Below are positions 8,673 through 16,975 of a stretch of DNA of 30,402 bases, piece by piece. The stretch is from Bacteroidales bacterium (GTDB lineage Bacteria > Bacteroidota > Bacteroidia > Bacteroidales > UBA932). The notes under the pieces are model-generated. The model was not told the DNA's origin, ran no database searches, and was given only the letters and a program-made list of their open reading frames with translations. The stretch's first letter is position 1; every line of letters begins with the position of its first letter. The DNA lies in the NCBI GenBank assembly GCA_017615445.1, contig JAGAAD010000100.1, forward strand, positions 1 to 30,402, given 5' to 3'. Both the position numbers and the translations under genes were made by a program.

Positions 8673-9082
8673 ACGAGCAGGAAATACGCCACACCGGCAA
8701 GATAACGGACATCACTCCGGAAACCATCTCCGTGGAGATTATTTCCGAAGCGGCCTGTGCTTCGTGCCATGCCGCCCAGCTCTGCGGAATGTCGGAAAGC
8801 AAGACCAAGATAGTGGAGGTCCCCGCCCAGCTCGGATATGAGCCCGGCGAGGAAGTGTGGGTGATAATGAAAAAGTCCATGGGCCTTAAGGCAGTGTCCG
8901 TGGGCTATGTCATTCCCCTCGCAGTCCTCGTGGTCGTGCTTCTCGGCTGCCTGCTGGCAGGAGTGACTGAGCTGGCGGCCGGTCTTTCGGCCATCGGCGC
9001 GGTGGGCGCATACTATCTGATCATCTGGCTTCTCAGGGACAAACTAAGAAACACTTACACTTTTTACATAAAGAAGAAATGA
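8666..9082 (+). CDS. rseC: RseC/MucC-type positive regulator, Rnf-associated
   Basis: A 138-residue inner-membrane protein of the SoxR-reducing/RseC family. The soluble N-terminal part has the conserved cysteine motif C-x2-C-x5-C (CASCHAAQLC, about residues 32-41). Two TM helices follow (about 78-97 and 101-120), with a basic tail. In several bacteria RseC works with the Rnf complex, for example in keeping SoxR reduced; in Bacteroidota it regularly heads the rnf genes, as here. It overlaps dnaB by 7 bases and rnfB by 4. Its function in this organism is inferred from position. Confidence 0.9.
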   Translation: MVDEQEIRHTGKITDITPETISVEIISEAACASCHAAQLCGMSESKTKIVEVPAQLGYEPGEEVWVIMKKSMGLKAVSVGYVIPLAVLVVVLLGCLLAGVTELAAGLSAIGAVGAYYLIIWLLRDKLRNTYTFYIKKK

Positions 9083-9972
9083 CTGGATCTATCATCTGGA
9101 CAATAGCGGTCCTCTCAGGTCTTGGACTCATTCTCGCCCTGCTGCTTTTCCTGCTGGCGAAGAAGTTCAAGGTGGAAGAGGATCCGCGCATCGACGAGGT
9201 GGAGAAGGTGATGCCGGGCGCCAACTGCGGCGGATGCGGCTTCGCCGGCTGCCGAGCCTTCGCCGACTCCGCCGTGAAAGCGCCCAATCTGGACAACCAT
9301 TACTGTCCGGTGGGAGGAAACGACGTGATGAAGCAGGTTGCGGCGATCCTCGGCTATGAAGTCAAGGAAAAAGCTCCCGAAGTGGCGGTGGTGAGGTGCA
9401 ACGGCACCTGCGCGAACCGCCCGAGGACAAACACCTACGACGGAGTGCAGTCGTGCAAGGTGAAGGCCGCGCTCTATGCCGGCGACACCGCCTGCGCCTT
9501 CGGCTGCCTCGGTTGCGGCGACTGCGCGGCCGCGTGCCAGTTCGGCGCACTCTCGATGGACCCCGAGACGGGTCTGCCGGTAGTGGACGAGGCCAAGTGC
9601 ACAGCCTGCGGCGCCTGCGTGAAGGCTTGCCCGAAGAGCATAATCGAGCTCAGGCCGAAGGGCCCCCGCGGAATGAAGGTGTATGTCAGCTGCGTGAACA
9701 AAGACAAAGGTCCGGTCGCGAAGAAGGCCTGCGCTGCCGCCTGCATAGGCTGCGGCATCTGCGCTAAGACCTGCACGCACGACGCAATCGTGGTGGAAGG
9801 CAATATCGCCTACATCGACGCATCCAAGTGCAAGCTCTGCCGCGAGTGCGAGGCTATGTGCCCGACAGGCTCGATAATAGGACTGAATTTCCCCAAGCCC
9901 CTCGACAAGGACACCATCAAGGCCCGTATCGCGGAGCGTAACAAGAAGGCAAAGGAGGTAGCAAATGCGTAA
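9079..9972 (+). CDS. rnfB: Rnf complex subunit B (iron-sulfur)
   Basis: Electron-entry subunit of the Rnf ferredoxin:NAD+ oxidoreductase. A membrane anchor spans residues about 5-28. A [4Fe-4S] domain follows with C50-GG-C53-x4-C58 and C76. Then come four ferredoxin-type C-x2-C-x2-C-x3-C motifs (CLGCGDCAAAC, CTACGACVKAC, CIGCGICAKTC, CKLCRECEAMC), the long form also found in anaerobes, with a lysine-rich tail. At 297 residues it is longer than the gamma-proteobacterial RnfB, which has two such motifs. It overlaps rseC by 4 bases and rnfC by 8. The number of clusters is read from cysteine spacing. Confidence 0.96.
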   Translation: MTGSIIWTIAVLSGLGLILALLLFLLAKKFKVEEDPRIDEVEKVMPGANCGGCGFAGCRAFADSAVKAPNLDNHYCPVGGNDVMKQVAAILGYEVKEKAPEVAVVRCNGTCANRPRTNTYDGVQSCKVKAALYAGDTACAFGCLGCGDCAAACQFGALSMDPETGLPVVDEAKCTACGACVKACPKSIIELRPKGPRGMKVYVSCVNKDKGPVAKKACAAACIGCGICAKTCTHDAIVVEGNIAYIDASKCKLCRECEAMCPTGSIIGLNFPKPLDKDTIKARIAERNKKAKEVANA

Positions 9973-11344
9973 ACTGACGTTCAGCATCGGCGGAGTCCAT
10001 CCGGACGACGCCAAGATCTCGAAAGACTGCAAGATCGAGGTCCTTCCTCTGCCCGAGACCGTCTATGTGTCCGTGGCCCAGCATCTTGGCGCCCCGGCAG
10101 TGCCGGTAGTCGCAGTAGGGGACAAAGTCAAGGTGGGTCAGGTGATCGCCGAGCCCGGCGGATTCATCTCCGCATTCGTGCATTCTCCCGTGAGCGGAAC
10201 TGTCAAGTCGATTGCCCCGCGCGCGGATCTAGCCGGCAAACCGGTAACCCATATTGAAATCGCGGTGGAAGGAGACGAATGGGCCGAGGGTATCGACCTT
10301 TCGGACACCCTCGTCACCGAACTGCCCGCCGATAAGGCCGCAACTCTTGAGAAAATCAAGCAGTGCGGTATCGTGGGCCTCGGCGGCGCGACATTCCCGA
10401 CTCACGTCAAACTCAACCCCGCTCCGGGCAGCAAGGCCGAGTGCCTGATTATCAACGGCGCGGAGTGCGAGCCCTATCTGACAAGCGACTACCGCATCAT
10501 GCTCGAGCGCACGAAAGAAATTATCGTGGGCGCTGCCATCATGCAGCAGGTGCTAGGCGGATGCAAGTGCGTGATCGGAATCGAAGAGAACAAGCCGGAG
10601 GCGATCAAGAAGATGCGCGAGGCTCTGAAGGAACTGTCCTATGACAATATCAAGGTCCAGCCCCTGAAGAAGCGCTACCCGCAGGGCGGTGAGAAACAGC
10701 TGATAGACGCTGTGATGAAGCGCCAGGTGGGCTCGGGCGGTCTTCCCATCAGCGTCGGTGCCGTCGTGCAGAACGCAGCCACCGCCCTGGCGGTCTACGA
10801 AGCCGTGCAGAAGAACAAGCCTCTGATCACCAACGTGCTGACCGTGACGGGCGACTGCCTGCCGATCGAGAAGCAGCATAACTACCTCTTCAGGATCGGT
10901 ATTCCGCTTTCGTTCATCGCTGAGTACGCCGGAGGAGTGCCCGAAGGCGCGGCGAAGCTGATCAGCGGCGGTCCCATGATGGGACGCGCAATCTCGAATC
11001 TGGACGCCACCACGGTGAAGGGCTCGTCTTCGATCCTCTATCTGAGCGAGGCCGCCACCAAGCGCGCTCCCGAATCGAACTGTATCAGGTGCGGCCGCTG
11101 CGCCGAAGCCTGTCCTATGGGCCTTGAGCCGTTCCTGCTGCGCCGTCTGACGCTGGCCGGAGATCTCGAAGGCCTCGAACAAAACGCGATGCAGGACTGC
11201 ATCGAGTGCGGCTGCTGCTTGTACAGCTGCCCGGCGAACATTCCGCTGCTCGATCTCCTGCGTCAGAGCAAGAACCAGGTGCTTGGCGCCATGCGCGCCC
11301 GTGCTGCAGCTGCCAAGGCCGCGGCCGAAGCCGCTAAAAAATAG
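9965..11344 (+). CDS. rnfC: Rnf complex subunit C (NADH/FMN and iron-sulfur)
   Basis: Peripheral subunit that exchanges electrons with NAD(H) through FMN. The 459-residue protein shows an N-terminal barrel-sandwich region (about 30-110), the nucleotide/FMN-binding core beginning at the glycine-rich GLGGATFPTHVKL (about 139-151), an SLBB-like region, and two [4Fe-4S] motifs starting at C373 (CIRCGRCAEAC) and C412 (CIECGCCLYSC). The tail is short and alanine- and lysine-rich. It overlaps rnfB by 8 bases and ends 5 bases before rnfD. Nothing suggests loss of function. Confidence 0.96.
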   Translation: MRKLTFSIGGVHPDDAKISKDCKIEVLPLPETVYVSVAQHLGAPAVPVVAVGDKVKVGQVIAEPGGFISAFVHSPVSGTVKSIAPRADLAGKPVTHIEIAVEGDEWAEGIDLSDTLVTELPADKAATLEKIKQCGIVGLGGATFPTHVKLNPAPGSKAECLIINGAECEPYLTSDYRIMLERTKEIIVGAAIMQQVLGGCKCVIGIEENKPEAIKKMREALKELSYDNIKVQPLKKRYPQGGEKQLIDAVMKRQVGSGGLPISVGAVVQNAATALAVYEAVQKNKPLITNVLTVTGDCLPIEKQHNYLFRIGIPLSFIAEYAGGVPEGAAKLISGGPMMGRAISNLDATTVKGSSSILYLSEAATKRAPESNCIRCGRCAEACPMGLEPFLLRRLTLAGDLEGLEQNAMQDCIECGCCLYSCPANIPLLDLLRQSKNQVLGAMRARAAAAKAAAEAAKK

Positions 11345-11349
11345 AAGCT

Positions 11350-12315
11350 ATGGGAAAGAGTATGTTAGTATCACCATCACCCCATATCCATGCTAATGTG
11401 AGCACCCGCTCGCTGATGCTGGATGTGGTCATAGCGCTTCTGCCGGCGACTGTGGTTGCCGTGCTGTTCTACGGCTGGAGCGAGCTGCTCGTTCTCGGCG
11501 TCAGCATCGCTTCGTGCGTGCTGCTCGAGTGGGCGATAACCCGCTTACTGATGAAGAAACCTTCGACCGTGGGCGACCTGTCCGCCGTGGTCACCGGTCT
11601 GCTGCTGGCGCTGAACCTGCCGGTCACCACCCCGTGGTGGATAGTGCTGATCGGCGCGGTAGTCGCCATCGGCGTGGCGAAAATGAGCTTCGGCGGCCTC
11701 GGCCAGAACGTGTTCAACCCCGCCATCACGGCGCGCGTGTTCCTTCTGGTCTCGTTCCCGGCCCAGATGACCGATTGGACGGTGCCTGCGGGCTTCATCC
11801 ATTCCACTGACGCAGTGTCCGGTCCGACCCTTCTCGGCCGCTTTGCCGAGGGCGGAGTGGACGCCATAGCCGGAACGGACTATCTCCAGACGCTGTTCCT
11901 GAACATCGGCGGCTCTGCCGGTGAGATCAGTGCCTGCGCGCTTCTGCTCGGCTTCGTCTATTTGCTGATCAGGCGCGTCATCAAGCCATGGATCACTCTC
12001 AGCATCTTCGGAACCGTGGCTCTCACGAGCCTTATCTTCTGGCTTGCGAATCCCGCCCAGTTCTCGGATCCTCTGTTCAACCTCCTCACCGGCGGTGTGA
12101 TCCTCGGCGCCTGCTTCATGGCCACGGACTATGTCACTTCGCCTATGAGCAATCTCGGAGGAATCATCTACGGCGTCGGTATCGGTCTGCTGGTGATGAT
12201 GATCCGTTACTTCGGCTCCTATCCGGAAGGAATGAGCTTCGCGATTCTGCTTATGAACATGACGGTGCCGCTGCTGAACAACTGGTTCCATCAGAAAAAA
12301 TACGGGAGGAAGTAG
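11350..12315 (+). CDS. rnfD: Rnf complex subunit D (flavinylated membrane subunit)
   Basis: Integral membrane subunit of Rnf, part of the ion-translocating core. The 321-residue protein has about nine to ten hydrophobic helices, from LMLDVVIALLPATVVAVLF near residue 24 onward. The covalent FMN site, normally S-G-A-T, reads S157-G-P-T160 here, so the acceptor threonine is kept but the alanine is proline. FMN is attached by ApbE, which is not in this window. It starts 5 bases after rnfC and ends 1 base before rnfG. The assignment is firm; the effect of the changed motif is unknown. Confidence 0.95.
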   Translation: MGKSMLVSPSPHIHANVSTRSLMLDVVIALLPATVVAVLFYGWSELLVLGVSIASCVLLEWAITRLLMKKPSTVGDLSAVVTGLLLALNLPVTTPWWIVLIGAVVAIGVAKMSFGGLGQNVFNPAITARVFLLVSFPAQMTDWTVPAGFIHSTDAVSGPTLLGRFAEGGVDAIAGTDYLQTLFLNIGGSAGEISACALLLGFVYLLIRRVIKPWITLSIFGTVALTSLIFWLANPAQFSDPLFNLLTGGVILGACFMATDYVTSPMSNLGGIIYGVGIGLLVMMIRYFGSYPEGMSFAILLMNMTVPLLNNWFHQKKYGRK

Positions 12316-12316
12316 T

Positions 12317-12883
12317 ATGGCGGCGAAATCTAATCTCAGGAATATGGTGCTTTGCCTCACGGGCGTTTGCCTCGTGTGTGCAAGCCTGCTGGCCGCGGTG
12401 AATTCCGTGACCAAGGATATTATCGCGGAGACCGCGCACAAGAATCTGGTGGCTTCGATAGCGGCTGTGCTGCCTGAAGGCGGCGAGCTTTCGGAGAGCC
12501 AGGCTTCCGATGCCGCCGGAATCGGCGAGTACTATGTGCTCAGCGCAGACGGAGTTCCCGTGGCTTACGCAGTGAAATCCACCACCAACGGCTTCGGCGG
12601 CGCCCTGACCCTTATGGTCGGCGTTCTTCCGGACGGAACGGTTTATAATACTTCGGTGCTGGAGCACTCCGAGACCCCTGGTCTTGGCGCAAAGTGCACC
12701 GAAGAAGAATCCCATTTCCGCACCCAGTTCAAGGGCTTCAGCGGAGCGCTCAAGGTGACGAAGGACGGCGGCGCGATCGATGCGATCACTGCCTCGACCA
12801 TCACCTCTCGCGCCTTCACTCTCGCCGTGAAGCAGGCGGTGGACATGGTTTCATCTTTAAACGGAGGACAGAGCAATGAGTAA
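12317..12883 (+). CDS. rnfG: Rnf complex subunit G (flavinylated periplasmic subunit)
   Basis: A 188-residue protein with one N-terminal TM helix (about 10-30) and a periplasmic FMN-binding domain that carries covalent FMN in the Rnf complex. The conserved GLGAKCTEE segment (about residues 119-127) precedes the flavinylation motif. That motif, usually [ST]-G-A-T, reads T158-A-S-T161 within DAITASTITSR, so the acceptor threonine remains while both central residues differ. The 3' end overlaps rnfE by 8 bases. Confidence 0.94.
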   Translation: MAAKSNLRNMVLCLTGVCLVCASLLAAVNSVTKDIIAETAHKNLVASIAAVLPEGGELSESQASDAAGIGEYYVLSADGVPVAYAVKSTTNGFGGALTLMVGVLPDGTVYNTSVLEHSETPGLGAKCTEEESHFRTQFKGFSGALKVTKDGGAIDAITASTITSRAFTLAVKQAVDMVSSLNGGQSNE

Positions 12884-13457
12884 GATGCATTTTCTGACTG
12901 ACGGTCTTGTCAAGAACAACCCGACCTTCGTGCTCGTGCTCGGAATGTGTCCGACGCTTGCCACCACCACCTCGGCCATGAACGGCCTCGAGATGGGTCT
13001 TGCGACCATGTTCGTGCTGATCCTTTCGAATATGGTGATCTCCCTGATTTCTCCGATAGTGCCCGACAAGGTGCACATCCCGGTCTATATCGTGGTGATT
13101 GCGACCTTCGTGACGCTGCTCGAATTGCTGATGAAGGCTTATGTGCCGGACATCTACGCGACCCTCGGCCTGTTCATCCCGCTTATCGTGGTGAACTGCA
13201 TAGTGCTCGGTCGCGCCGAGGCTTTCGCAAACAAGAACGGAATCGGCGCTTCAGCGCTGGACGGAATAGGAGTGGGACTCGGCTTCACCCTGTCTCTCAC
13301 AGTTATCGGCCTCGTTCGCGAGCTGCTCGGCAGCGGATCCGCCTTCGGCTTCAAGCTCCTGCCCGGCGACGGCATCCTCGCCTTCGTGCTCGCCCCCGGA
13401 GCCTTCATCGTGATAGGTTACCTGATGGTTTTGTTCAACAAATATCTTAAGAAGTAA
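12876..13457 (+). CDS. rnfE: Rnf complex subunit E
   Basis: Integral membrane subunit of the RnfE/NqrD family, 193 residues with about six TM helices. It keeps the half-site cysteines C25 (GMCPTLA) and C108 (VNCIVLG). In this family these join those of the RnfA/NqrE partner to hold an iron centre within the membrane that passes electrons across it. The start overlaps rnfG by 8 bases; its TAA shares one base with the rnfA ATG, a typical coupling arrangement. Confidence 0.96.
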   Translation: MSKMHFLTDGLVKNNPTFVLVLGMCPTLATTTSAMNGLEMGLATMFVLILSNMVISLISPIVPDKVHIPVYIVVIATFVTLLELLMKAYVPDIYATLGLFIPLIVVNCIVLGRAEAFANKNGIGASALDGIGVGLGFTLSLTVIGLVRELLGSGSAFGFKLLPGDGILAFVLAPGAFIVIGYLMVLFNKYLKK

Positions 13458-14035
13458 TGGCAGAGTATCTCTTAATCATCGTTTCAGCGATATTCGTTAA
13501 CAATATCCTGCTGGCGCAGTTCCTCGGAATCTGCCCGTTCCTCGGAGTGTCCAACAAGCTCAGCACCGCCATCGGAATGTCCGGCGCAGTGTGCTTCGTG
13601 ATCACACTCGCCACGGTAGTGACCTGGCTCATCAACAAGTATTTGCTGGTTAGGTTCGATATAGTCTACCTTCAGACAATAGCGTTCATCCTCGTGATCG
13701 CCGCTCTCGTGCAGATGGTGGAGATCGTGCTGAAGAAAGTCAGTCCTTCGCTCTATCAGGCCCTCGGAATCTTCCTTCCGCTCATCACCACTAACTGCGC
13801 CGTGCTCGGCGTGGCTCTGTCCGTGGTGCAGAAGGACATGCCTCTCGGTCAGGCCACCGTCTATGCGTTCGCGACCGCAATCGGCTGGGGCATCGCCATG
13901 ATTCTGTTTGCCGGACTGCGCGAGCAGCTCGCCGGCAACGACGTGCCCAAGGCCTTCAAGGGGCTGCCGATCGCGCTGATCACAGCCGGCATCATGGCCC
14001 TGGCCTTCCTTGGTTTCACCGGAATTGGAAATTAA
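13457..14035 (+). CDS. rnfA: Rnf complex subunit A
   Basis: Integral membrane subunit of the RnfA/NqrE family, 192 residues with about six TM helices, related to and arranged inversely to RnfE. Cysteines C26 (GICPFLG) and C114 (TNCAVLG) are the expected iron ligands. It completes the B-C-D-G-E-A set, so all six Rnf subunits are encoded without interruption. It lies 1 base into rnfE and 4 bases before the next gene. Whether the pumped ion is Na+ or H+ cannot be decided from this sequence. Confidence 0.96.
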   Translation: MAEYLLIIVSAIFVNNILLAQFLGICPFLGVSNKLSTAIGMSGAVCFVITLATVVTWLINKYLLVRFDIVYLQTIAFILVIAALVQMVEIVLKKVSPSLYQALGIFLPLITTNCAVLGVALSVVQKDMPLGQATVYAFATAIGWGIAMILFAGLREQLAGNDVPKAFKGLPIALITAGIMALAFLGFTGIGN

Positions 14036-14039
14036 GCCT

Positions 14040-14513
14040 ATGAAGAAGATAGTCCTCGCAGCCCTCGCGCTGCTTCTTGTCAGCTACACGCTCAGTGCGC
14101 AGCCACGTTCGTTCGGTGTGCGTTTCGGCGCCGGCCTTGAGATCAGCTATCAGCACAATCTCGGTTCCACCCACCAGGGAGCGAACTTCTTCGAGTTCGA
14201 CGCAGGTGTGATGGGTTACACCAATTATCCCGGCTACCGTCTCTCGGCTATGTATGATTTCTCCCTGCTTAGCTGGCACTTCCTCGGCGGCGACTGGAAC
14301 ATGTTCCTCGGCCCCGGAGTGACTCTGGGCATGTACGACAAATCCAAGTTTATGGGCGGACTGGTGGTCCAATACGGAATCTCCTACGACTTTGTCTCCA
14401 TTCCTCTTTCGATAGGAGTGGACACCCGTCCCTGCTTCATCTTCACGGCAGACGGCGCCACCATGTCCTTCAAGGAAATGGTGCCGATGGCCAGTCTCCG
14501 CTGGAAGTTCTAG
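14040..14513 (+). CDS. Small secreted protein, probable outer-membrane beta barrel
   Basis: A 157-residue protein that I do not recognise as a named family. It has a clear signal peptide (MKKIVLAALALLLVSYTLSAQ, cleavage after the AQ region). The rest alternates polar and aromatic or hydrophobic residues in short glycine-punctuated strands (FGVRFGAGLEISY, RLSAMYDFSLLSW, LVVQYGISYDF) and ends in the aromatic F of LRWKF, as outer-membrane barrel proteins do. I chose ATG 14040 because it places the signal peptide at the N-terminus; the frame extends upstream into rnfA. The gap to rnfA is 4 bases, so it is probably cotranscribed with the Rnf genes, though a functional link is unproven. Its stop overlaps that of the convergent GH3 gene. 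Confidence 0.8.
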   Translation: MKKIVLAALALLLVSYTLSAQPRSFGVRFGAGLEISYQHNLGSTHQGANFFEFDAGVMGYTNYPGYRLSAMYDFSLLSWHFLGGDWNMFLGPGVTLGMYDKSKFMGGLVVQYGISYDFVSIPLSIGVDTRPCFIFTADGATMSFKEMVPMASLRWKF

Positions 14514-16972
14514 CGGATCCGGGTTTCAATGCAGTCGGCCTTCAGGTATTGGCCGCCGCACATGAAAGTGAAGGAACCCTCTTCGAGGTGATACTTGCCG
14601 TCGGTTCCCACGAATGAAAGGTCTTCTGCAGGAATCTGCAGCGAGACCTTTTTCGTTTCTCCCGCTTTCAGATCCACCTTGGTGAACGCTCTGAGCCTGC
14701 GGTTGTCCGGCATCAGGGAGGCGAAGTCGTCCGAAGAATAGATCATCACCACTTCCTTTCCGTCGCGCTCTCCGGTGTTGGTCACGTCAATGCTGAAGTT
14801 CAGCACATCCTTGGCCCCGAACTTTTCCTTGTCCGCAGCAAAACTGCTGTAGGCGAAACTGGTGTAACTCAGGCCTTCGCCGAACCACCACTGCACGCTG
14901 GCGTGGTTCTCATAATTGTAGATGCCCGGGGTGGTCGAACGGTCTTCCATCACCTTGAAGGAGTAGGTGGTGAAGGCGTTAGGGTAGGCAGGATAGGTGA
15001 AAGGCAGGCGTCCGCTGAAGTTCTCGTCGCCTGAGAGCAGTGCTGCAAGCGCGTCGCCGCCGTAGTGACTCGGGAGCAGGATGTCCACTACCGCCCTGGC
15101 GAGAGGCTCGATGTCGCTGATAAGGCGCGGACGGCCTTCGTTAAGAATCAAGACTATCGGTTTGCCGGTCTTCGCGAGAGCCTTGACGAGTTCTTTCTGA
15201 TTTGCGGAAAGGTTGGCGTCTTTGATGCTGCCCTGAGTCTCGGCGTATGAACTCTCGCCCACACACACCACTATCACATCCGCATTCGCAGCTTTGGCCA
15301 CCGCTTTCTGGATCTGAGGTTTCTTTTCGGTCTGCCAGTCGCTCGCCTGAAGGTCGTATTCTACTCCGGGCTCGAAGATGACATTGTTCTTGCCGAAACG
15401 GTTTACGAAAGCCTCGAGGATAGTGTTGTAGGGATCGGAAAGGTGCTCAGCCTTGCTGCCCTGCCAGGTGAGGGTCCATCCTCCGGAAAGACCTCTCATC
15501 GTGTTGGCGTTCGGGCCGCAAAGGAGTATCTTCGCGCCTGGTTTCAGAGGCAGGATGTTGTCTTGGTTCTTGAGCAGGACTTCGCTTTCCACTGCAGCCT
15601 GAAGTGCCTTGGCGGCGAACTCAGGGCTGCCGAAGAGCGGATACTCGGCCTGAGGCTGCTCTTCGTCGAAGAGTCCGGCGCGGTATTTCATCCTTAAGAC
15701 GCGCCTGCAGGCGTCGTTTATGCGGGACATAGGCACCTTGCCTTCCTCGACCAGTTCCTTGAGCATCGCGTTGTAGGTGAGCTCGTAGGGCACCATTATC
15801 ATGTCGATTCCGGCGTTGATCGAGAGCTCGATGGCGTTCTTGACGTCCGTGGCGCAGTGGAACAGGCGGTGAAGCTCATTCACATCGCTCCAGTCTGTCA
15901 CTATCACTCCGTCCCACTTGCACTCTTTTTTCAGCCAGTCGGTCAGAAGCATGGTGTTGCACACGCCAGGTTCTCCGTTGACTGCGGCGGAGTTGCTCAT
16001 CACCGAAGGAATGCCGTCCAGGGCGGCCCTGCGGAAAGGCTCGAAATGCTTCTCGCGCAGGTCCGGCTCGGAGATGACGGCATTTGTGCGGTCGATTCCG
16101 TTGTGCGGTGCACCGTAGCCCATATAATGCTTTAGGCAGGGGATGACGTGGTATGCGTCGATATGGTTATTGTCCGGACCGAACAGTCCGCGCGCGTACG
16201 CGCCCGCCATAATAGAGGTTAGGTAAGGGTCTTCGCCCCAGGTCTCATAGCAACGGGACCAGGAAGGCTCCACGGACAGGTCCATGCTCGGCCCGAAGCA
16301 CCAGCGCACTCCGCCGGCGCGGGTTTCGTAGGCGTTCATCTCGCCGAGCTCGGCCACAAGCGGGGCATTGAAGGTGGCGGCCATTCCGATCTGCTGCGGG
16401 AGCATGGTGCCTCCTGCGATGTAGGAAGGGCCATGGACCTGGTCCAGGCCGTATATCATAGGGATGCCGTTGAACTCAATCGAGGCCGCTTCCATTTCGG
16501 CTATGCTCTTCTGCCACAGCGGGAGGGGTGATGCCTCGGCGTTTCCAAGCATGTTAAGGATGGAACCCACATGAAGGTCGCCGAAGACAACTTTCATCTT
16601 GTCACGGTCCAGCGAGAAACCCTCTATTTTGTCGAGTTGTATCGATAATGTGTAGAATGGGAGCAGTGAGTTCCAGTCCTGGATGTCGCGCGCAGCCAGC
16701 ATCGCCGCTGCGTTGTACTGATCCTGCATTCCATATTTTGCGATGAGTTTTGCCAGGTCCTCCTCGCTGAGTTTTATGATGTTGTAGAAGTCGAACTCCG
16801 GATTCTTGTAAGTGATCTTGGAGATCTCTATCTGGATCATCTGCCCTATCTTCTGGTCGAGGGTCATCTTGGACATAATTTTGTCCAGATCCTTTTCCAT
16901 CTGGGACTTGGGAGTGCACGATGCGGCGAAAAGTCCGGCCGCGATGGCGATTACCGCGAATATCCTTTTCAT
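14510..16972 (-). CDS. GH3 family glycoside hydrolase lipoprotein (beta-glucosidase-like)
   Basis: Predicted to release terminal beta-linked sugars, most likely glucose. An 820-residue protein with a lipoprotein signal (lipobox ending AASC, Cys19), so it is anchored in an outer or periplasmic membrane face. The N-terminal GH3 barrel shows GLDQVHGP, CLKHYMGYG and the nucleophile D360 in VIVTDWSDV. The second alpha/beta domain carries LLCGPNAN and GESSYAETQG, which probably includes the acid/base glutamate. A fibronectin-III-like C-terminal domain (about 725-815) is complete. Its ATG lies 3 bases after the stop of the phosphatase-esterase gene, so the two form one transcription unit. Linkage specificity cannot be judged from sequence. 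Confidence 0.94.
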   Translation of the reverse strand: MKRIFAVIAIAAGLFAASCTPKSQMEKDLDKIMSKMTLDQKIGQMIQIEISKITYKNPEFDFYNIIKLSEEDLAKLIAKYGMQDQYNAAAMLAARDIQDWNSLLPFYTLSIQLDKIEGFSLDRDKMKVVFGDLHVGSILNMLGNAEASPLPLWQKSIAEMEAASIEFNGIPMIYGLDQVHGPSYIAGGTMLPQQIGMAATFNAPLVAELGEMNAYETRAGGVRWCFGPSMDLSVEPSWSRCYETWGEDPYLTSIMAGAYARGLFGPDNNHIDAYHVIPCLKHYMGYGAPHNGIDRTNAVISEPDLREKHFEPFRRAALDGIPSVMSNSAAVNGEPGVCNTMLLTDWLKKECKWDGVIVTDWSDVNELHRLFHCATDVKNAIELSINAGIDMIMVPYELTYNAMLKELVEEGKVPMSRINDACRRVLRMKYRAGLFDEEQPQAEYPLFGSPEFAAKALQAAVESEVLLKNQDNILPLKPGAKILLCGPNANTMRGLSGGWTLTWQGSKAEHLSDPYNTILEAFVNRFGKNNVIFEPGVEYDLQASDWQTEKKPQIQKAVAKAANADVIVVCVGESSYAETQGSIKDANLSANQKELVKALAKTGKPIVLILNEGRPRLISDIEPLARAVVDILLPSHYGGDALAALLSGDENFSGRLPFTYPAYPNAFTTYSFKVMEDRSTTPGIYNYENHASVQWWFGEGLSYTSFAYSSFAADKEKFGAKDVLNFSIDVTNTGERDGKEVVMIYSSDDFASLMPDNRRLRAFTKVDLKAGETKKVSLQIPAEDLSFVGTDGKYHLEEGSFTFMCGGQYLKADCIETRIR

Positions 16973-16975
16973 TTC

